The position numbers and the translations under genes are program-made. From an uncultured Lachnospiraceae bacterium (GTDB taxonomy: Bacteria; Bacillota; Clostridia; Lachnospirales; Lachnospiraceae): 64,000 nucleotides of DNA. Shown here piece by piece: positions 59,321 to 64,000 of the stretch. The stretch lies in assembly GCA_910579935.1 (NCBI GenBank), contig CAJTVQ010000004.1, positions 1 to 64,000 of the forward strand, read 5' to 3'. The notes under the pieces are model-generated. The model made no database searches and was not told the DNA's origin. It worked only from the letters and a program-made list of their open reading frames with translations. The number at the start of each line of letters is the position of its first letter. Position 1 is the stretch's first letter.

Positions 59321-60478
59321 TTAAATTTTTACCTTGCGCAGATAATATCCGAATTTTCCTGCCTCCGCATTTCCGCCGGTACACTCAAAGGCTTCAAAAC
59401 CGAACATCAGAGCTACCATTTTTTCCCGTTCGTAATATACTCCCGGCACGCCGAGGTAAAAACTGCCGTCCCGTTCCCTGCCCAGGACAATATGACGGTA
59501 ATTATAAAAACCGTGCAGCAAAAAACTGTTATTTGCCAGATGCTGGTAATCTCCCGTCATAATGACGAAATCCTTCGGCTGGATCGCTATGTACTGCCTG
59601 TCATCCTCATAGGGATGCACCACGGAATAAAGCTGCTTTAACTGATCCCATTTGTCGTTTAGTATGACATCGTCTATCTGTATTTTATCTTCTTCCCCTG
59701 CCGTTCCCTGCCTGTCCCCTTTTTCTCCATGACCCGCGCCTCCCCGGACAAATTTCCATATTCCCCTGCTTCCTTCCGCATTCTCCTCCGGCTGCTTTCC
59801 TGTTGCGGATCTCTCTGCTGCGGTTCTTTCTTTTTCTTTCTTTCCGTTCTTTATCCCTTCTTCCGTCCTGCTTCCCTCTTCTTCATCCCTTCTGCCCCTT
59901 ATTCCTTCTTCTGCTCCGGCTGCTTCTTTCTCTTTCCCCCTCATCTTTGCAGCCGCTTCGTTTTCCACACTTTCCTTTCTTCCTTTTTGTGTCCTTTCTC
60001 CCCTTTCCCCTAAGTCTTTTCCTTTCCAGACTCCCGATACGCTCTGTCCGCCCTTATCTGCTGTCCCCCCTGCCGTTATTTCCGCTGCCTGCATTACCCT
60101 CTCGCAAAACGGTGTTTTTCCGGCCAGCACTTTCGTATCCGATATTTTTACCAGTATCTCCGCTACTTCCCGATAAGGAATTCCTTCCCCCTCTCCCTCT
60201 TCCGTTCTTACCCCTGTCACCTCTCCCTTTTCATAAACCCCTCTCCAGTCCCCGCTTCCGTTATGTATAAATATTTTTCCTATCCGGTATTCTTTTCCCC
60301 TCGCCGACATGACAGCAATGTCATATTTTCGTTCCGCCAATGTCCCCATACCTGAAACATGCATATCAAAAGAACAGGATTCGCCCCTGCACTCCATTCT
60401 GACAAATCCTGCTCCTCTTCTTTTGTTCCCGTATTCCATTTCCGAAAGATAAATTACTTTCTTATCATAATGCACCAT
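59321..60478 (-). CDS. DUF6128-type protein with long low-complexity linker
   Basis: The start ATG 60478 (MVHYDKKVIYLSEMEYGNKR) is 8 bases after GGAGG, giving 385 residues. An N-terminal beta-rich domain of about 135 residues and a C-terminal domain of about 120 (DDRQYIAIQPKDFVIMTGDY; SFYLGVPGVYYEREKMVALM) are joined by 130 residues of Glu/Lys/Arg/Gly low-complexity sequence. The ends match a Lachnospiraceae protein I know as DUF6128; the linker varies. Function is unknown. It stands alone. Confidence 0.7.
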   Translation of the reverse strand: MVHYDKKVIYLSEMEYGNKRRGAGFVRMECRGESCSFDMHVSGMGTLAERKYDIAVMSARGKEYRIGKIFIHNGSGDWRGVYEKGEVTGVRTEEGEGEGIPYREVAEILVKISDTKVLAGKTPFCERVMQAAEITAGGTADKGGQSVSGVWKGKDLGERGERTQKGRKESVENEAAAKMRGKEKEAAGAEEGIRGRRDEEEGSRTEEGIKNGKKEKERTAAERSATGKQPEENAEGSRGIWKFVRGGAGHGEKGDRQGTAGEEDKIQIDDVILNDKWDQLKQLYSVVHPYEDDRQYIAIQPKDFVIMTGDYQHLANNSFLLHGFYNYRHIVLGRERDGSFYLGVPGVYYEREKMVALMFGFEAFECTGGNAEAGKFGYYLRKVKI

Positions 60479-60577
60479 ACCGGCTACCTCCGTTCTACAA
60501 AAAATCACCCGATACATCTGTCGTTTCTTCATTGTATTCCGAAGATTTCCATATTATGCAGACAAGCATGACCCTGC

Positions 60578-61399
60578 CTAAAAATTACGCTGCATCCATG
60601 CCTTCACCATATCCACCCAGCCTGCACAGTAAGGCTGAAGCATACCCGCATCACCGCCTCCCGTTTCCTCTGTCGCAAGGGCGAGACCATGTCCGCCCAC
60701 CGGATAAATGTGCATTTCAAAATTTACACCGTTCTTCTGCATGGCTTCCGCAAAGGATAAACTGTTCTCCACCGGCACCGCCTGGTCGGTCAGCGTATGC
60801 CACAGAAACGTCCTCGGCACATCTGCCGTCACCTGCTTCTCCAAAGATATCAGTTCCAGCTTCTTCTCATCCCCGCATTCCGCTCCCAACAGTTTTTCCA
60901 CCGAACCGCGGTGGGCTTTTTCTCCCGAAGTTATGACCGGATAACACAAAATCTGTCCATTCGGCTTCACTTCTTCCGGCTTCCTTTTCAACGCTCCGTA
61001 TACCATTTCCTGATCCCAAAATACCCCGAGACTCGCCGCCAGATGTCCGCCTGCCGAAAAGCCGCAGGTAACGATTCTGTCCGCTTCCACTCCCCACTCC
61101 TGCGCATGTTCCCGTACCAGCGCCACTGCACTTGCCAGTTCCAGCATCGCCGTAGGAAACACATTCGGCGCCACACTATACTCCAGCAGACATGCATGAT
61201 ATCCCATTGCAAGGAATTTCAGCACGATCGCTTCCTGTTCCCGGTCGGAAATATATTCATATCCTCCGCCGCCGCATACAACCACCATGGGGCGTTTTCT
61301 GTCCGGTGCATTTTTATTTGTGTCAATCCGGTATACCAGCAGCCGTTTCTCTCCTGTCTGCTGTCCCGGCACTGCCAGCGAATATTCCTCCAGTTTCAT
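60578..61399 (-). CDS. Alpha/beta-hydrolase (esterase of BD-FAE/lipase type)
   Basis: The protein has 273 residues. The oxyanion-type VVCGGGGYEYISDREQE and the nucleophile elbow VTCGFSAGGHLAASLG (catalytic Ser) mark the fold. The Asp in WHTLTDQAVPV and the His in YPVGGHGLALA complete the triad. It has no signal peptide. It lies next to L-rhamnose mutarotase and a GH112 phosphorylase on the same strand, so it may remove acetyl or other esters from imported plant-derived oligosaccharides. Confidence 0.88.
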   Translation of the reverse strand: MKLEEYSLAVPGQQTGEKRLLVYRIDTNKNAPDRKRPMVVVCGGGGYEYISDREQEAIVLKFLAMGYHACLLEYSVAPNVFPTAMLELASAVALVREHAQEWGVEADRIVTCGFSAGGHLAASLGVFWDQEMVYGALKRKPEEVKPNGQILCYPVITSGEKAHRGSVEKLLGAECGDEKKLELISLEKQVTADVPRTFLWHTLTDQAVPVENSLSFAEAMQKNGVNFEMHIYPVGGHGLALATEETGGGDAGMLQPYCAGWVDMVKAWMQRNF

Positions 61400-61455
61400 A
61401 TCCCTATACTCCTTTTCTTACATCCGCAAACTCTGTACTGTCAGCCAACGGCCGG

Positions 61456-61770
61456 TCAATCCAAATGGAAAACAGGCTCTAAATCAATTGATACCGGACT
61501 GTTATCCGGATTTGTCTCCATGATATCAGCCATAAAATCCCACCATTTCCGGTTAATCTCCGTATCCGCTCCCCTGCTCCACAATTCTTCATCCTCGATT
61601 TCAATATACCCAAACAGGGTCAGTGTTTCCCTGTCCAAATAAATCGAATAATTCTTTCCTCCATGCGCATGAATCATATCCCTCATCTCCGGCCATAATT
61701 CATTGTGCCTTTTCTCATACTCTGCTTCCTGACCGGCATAAAGCTTCATCTTAAATCCTTTTCTTATCAT
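61456..61770 (-). CDS. rhaM: L-rhamnose mutarotase
   Basis: The protein has 104 residues, full length for the RhaM/YiiL family: MKLYAGQEAEYEKRHNELWP, NYSIYLDRETLTLFGYIEIE and INRKWWDFMADIMETNPDNS with the active-site His and Trp residues. It interconverts the anomers of L-rhamnose. It lies 65 bases downstream of a GH112 phosphorylase gene, which suggests that the phosphorylase works on a rhamnoside. Confidence 0.95.
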   Translation of the reverse strand: MIRKGFKMKLYAGQEAEYEKRHNELWPEMRDMIHAHGGKNYSIYLDRETLTLFGYIEIEDEELWSRGADTEINRKWWDFMADIMETNPDNSPVSIDLEPVFHLD

Positions 61771-61834
61771 CTTTCATCCACCTGCCTGTTCTCAATCTTT
61801 CTTAATACCGTCCTGCCTGTTTCTTAACAGTCCC

Positions 61835-64000
61835 TTACAGTTCCATAAATATCGTCTCGTACGGCTTCAGTACAGCCTCTTTCTCTCCCTGCTCCGTGCG
61901 TATGGTCGTCTTCTGTTCTTCCTCACTGTTATTGATTACCACCAGACGTCTGCTCTTTGCATAATATGCGCATTCCGTATACAGGTTATCCGTCATGTAA
62001 AGTCCGGAAAGCTCCTCGCCGCCCGCATAGAGAAGCAGCTGATATAACAGCCTTGTATTCACGGGATTCACTTCGAAACCTGCCAGATAAATTCCCTTTC
62101 CTTTTCCGCATTCGTTCACTGTCAGCAGCGGCTCCTGGCCATCCGCCAGCAGCACCCTCGCTTTTCCATCGGTCAGCCGCAGATTTTTCTTCGTCTTTAT
62201 CGTAACCCCTTCCGGTATAAGAGCCGCATCACCGGATACTTCAAAGCTCCACTTTCCATGGCACACCTTTGCTCCGGTATCCTCATCAATGCCAAGCACA
62301 TGCGCCATACGGAAGAACGTATCATAACCGCGCACTGCAGAAGGCTCATTGATACCGATAAAACTGCCACCCCGGTATACCCATTCCGTCAGCAGGCTCA
62401 CAATCTCATCGTCCGCCCACGCTTCGCCGCCGCTCCATGCGCTTCCTTCGTATCCCGCATTAATGACTACATCCACATCCTTCAGGCAGCCTGCCTTAAT
62501 ATCCCCGAAACTGATAAAAGATACCTCCACCGGAAGCCCTGACAACGCTTCATTCACATGGATCAGATCATGCATCCATGTCTCATGGAAATGTCCCGAC
62601 AGCGTCCAGGAACGCAGCCTGCCCCAGCTGTGCAGCACCGCCACCCGCGTTCCGGCCGTATAAGGCTTTCCTTCCCTGTGAAAGCCTTTGATCAGGCGGA
62701 ACTCATCGGACACCTTCTCGATATAATCGCTGAAATCAGGAAAATCCTCCACCAAATGCAGATATCCGCCCAATCCGATGCGTTCTACCGGCTGGCGCAG
62801 CAGCGCGCGCCTGACACTGTTCCAAAACCGCTTCGCCTCCATCGTCGGGTTTCCGCCCTCCATAAAAGTCGGTGCTCCGCCCAGCCCCACCGGGAACAGA
62901 TACGGATGCAGCCTCAGTTCATGTACCGGCACATCCACACCGGCGCAAAGCCGCGCTTCATAACCCGAAAAGACACATTTAATCAGCCCGTCAAAACCAA
63001 ACTCCTGAAAATGACCGTTATATGGCTCAATTCCTACCCAGCTGTCATCATAAAATACATAAGCCTTCTTCCCATACTCATGCACAAGATCGATCAACTT
63101 CTTCCCAAACGAAATGACAAACCCGTTAATAAATTCCATCCAGTCCTTCTTATGCTCATCCCCCGGCATATGAGTCACATGCAGATTGCCCTTATTGATG
63201 AAATCCTCCGCACTCATGGAATAACCATACTTCTTTTCAAAGGCTTCCAATGCGGGTACGCTTACCGTATAATCATAAGAACCCCAGTCGGAGAAGAGTC
63301 CCCGGTTTCTTTCACTGCTTCCCCATATCCAGACAAAATTGTAGAACATGGAAGTGAAGCGAACCACCGTGGTATCCGGATGGGTTTCACACCATTTCCG
63401 CATCCATGCCAGCAGATACTCCTGTGTTTCCGGATATGCCGGCTCTACGGGCATCAGATGCTCCTTATCCCAATGATTGGTCGTGTGATTGTACATGGAG
63501 ATTTCTTCCCATATACGGTATGCCAGAAAGCTTACCGTATACCGGTGCCAGGGCAGCGCCTTTTCCACTACCACCGTTTCTTTTTCCGCCTCGTACCTCC
63601 ACTCCGCATTATCCAGCAGGCAGTTGGAGGTCCGATCATAAACCTGCCAGTATTTCATCGCCTCCGCACTGCCGTTTACCGTGAACTGCTCTGCAAAAAA
63701 ACTGTCCATCAGCCTTATTTCCACCCTGCATCCGTTTCCATCCGCCACGGCCAGTTCAGGCGGTGTACACAGAAACGTCTGCTGAAGTTTGTCCCTGTTC
63801 TTTGATGCCCATTCATTATGATCCCTGATAATGCATATCGTAGAGTAAATATCATATCCAGCCTGAATGATCTCATCGGAAAGCACTGTTCCGTCACTGT
63901 CCCGGATCACATCCGCTCCCCACTTTTCGGCCAGCTTCAAAGTCAATGCCTCATATCCGGCCTCTCCCGGAAGCGTAAACCCACCTTTTTGTGCTGCCAT
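61835..64000 (-). CDS. GH112 beta-galactoside phosphorylase, probably galactosyl-rhamnose type
   Basis: The protein has 721 residues, apparently complete, with its ATG at the window edge. The sequence (FTLPGEAGYEALTLKLAEKW; WGADVIRDSDGT; MYNHTTNHW; VVRFTSMFYNFVWIWG; YGKKAYVFYDDSWVGIEPY) is that of GH112, whose members split galactosyl-beta-1,3-HexNAc or galactosyl-beta-1,4-L-rhamnose with phosphate to give galactose 1-phosphate. The neighbouring rhamnose mutarotase points to the latter (EC 2.4.1.247), as known from Clostridium phytofermentans. It is cytosolic. Which specificity applies is inference from context. Confidence 0.88.
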   Translation of the reverse strand: MAAQKGGFTLPGEAGYEALTLKLAEKWGADVIRDSDGTVLSDEIIQAGYDIYSTICIIRDHNEWASKNRDKLQQTFLCTPPELAVADGNGCRVEIRLMDSFFAEQFTVNGSAEAMKYWQVYDRTSNCLLDNAEWRYEAEKETVVVEKALPWHRYTVSFLAYRIWEEISMYNHTTNHWDKEHLMPVEPAYPETQEYLLAWMRKWCETHPDTTVVRFTSMFYNFVWIWGSSERNRGLFSDWGSYDYTVSVPALEAFEKKYGYSMSAEDFINKGNLHVTHMPGDEHKKDWMEFINGFVISFGKKLIDLVHEYGKKAYVFYDDSWVGIEPYNGHFQEFGFDGLIKCVFSGYEARLCAGVDVPVHELRLHPYLFPVGLGGAPTFMEGGNPTMEAKRFWNSVRRALLRQPVERIGLGGYLHLVEDFPDFSDYIEKVSDEFRLIKGFHREGKPYTAGTRVAVLHSWGRLRSWTLSGHFHETWMHDLIHVNEALSGLPVEVSFISFGDIKAGCLKDVDVVINAGYEGSAWSGGEAWADDEIVSLLTEWVYRGGSFIGINEPSAVRGYDTFFRMAHVLGIDEDTGAKVCHGKWSFEVSGDAALIPEGVTIKTKKNLRLTDGKARVLLADGQEPLLTVNECGKGKGIYLAGFEVNPVNTRLLYQLLLYAGGEELSGLYMTDNLYTECAYYAKSRRLVVINNSEEEQKTTIRTEQGEKEAVLKPYETIFMEL

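Overview
The window reads as a chromosomal segment of a Gram-positive anaerobe of the class Clostridia, most likely family Lachnospiraceae. The reasons are: strong AGGAGG-type ribosome binding sites; mutS2, yhaM, a VanW-family protein, a DUF6128-like protein and an AAA-ATPase_like/PDDEXK protein; a tadA followed directly by a large Firmicutes-type SRP RNA; and a GH112 sugar phosphorylase. I cannot fix the genus from sequence alone.

Bases 1-18,240 are accessory DNA ending exactly at the 3' end of rlmD, a gene known as an integration site for conjugative elements. The left edge (1-2,570) is wrecked prophage: a P27-type small terminase start, an HNH nuclease, a DUF1492 regulator, the C-terminus of an SNF2 helicase and, inverted against it, the C-terminus of a phage family-A DNA polymerase. 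From 16,765 down to about 2,580 runs one tightly packed minus-strand operon with a near-consensus promoter. In order it encodes two proteins sharing a QxGxxNTQIGYIxxQ motif, an excisionase-like HTH protein, an AAA_13 ATPase with a zinc-hook CPFC, a 959-aa protein with two DNA methyltransferase domains, a 788-aa methyltransferase fused to an Mrr-type nuclease, McrB with an EVE reader domain, McrC, a truncated PLD-like protein and a truncated RecG-like/AlbA-family protein. McrBC-type nucleases beside methyltransferases recall LlaJI-like restriction-modification. The added Mrr fusion, zinc-hook ATPase and putative amyloid-signalling pair make this the best candidate for an undescribed defence system here. 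The methyltransferase genes are far richer in AT than their neighbours, so the operon looks assembled from parts. A sigma-like gene faces away from it and converges on a SymE-like gene.

From 18,263 on the region looks like stable chromosome. 18-23 kb holds rlmD, yhaM and a membrane-anchored HtrA-like protein that has lost its catalytic triad. 22.5-27.2 kb holds mutS2 and a two-component system. 27-31 kb holds an ECF sigma/anti-sigma operon, a small XRE regulator, trmL, a SIMPL lipoprotein and a glycerophosphodiesterase. 31-41 kb holds an AAA-ATPase_like/PDDEXK protein, an aminotransferase with an Lrp regulator, an AIR-synthase-like protein, a VanW protein, nth and a B12-binding radical SAM enzyme.

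41-47 kb carries an AraC-galK-galT galactose set, an acyltransferase and a lipoprotein. 47.7-53 kb holds tRNA-Gly(GCC), a copy of a dispersed structured repeat, an inositol-monophosphatase-like gene, and a MoxR ATPase/VWA pair beside a leucine-rich-repeat protein. 53-60 kb has a second ECF sigma/DUF4179 pair, a 38-aa membrane peptide, a miniature kinase-like protein, an anaerobic-RNR-activase-like radical SAM gene, tadA, the SRP RNA and a PflA-like radical SAM gene. The right end (60.5-64 kb) is a sugar locus: an esterase, L-rhamnose mutarotase and a GH112 phosphorylase. Its galactose 1-phosphate product would feed the GalT encoded 20 kb away.
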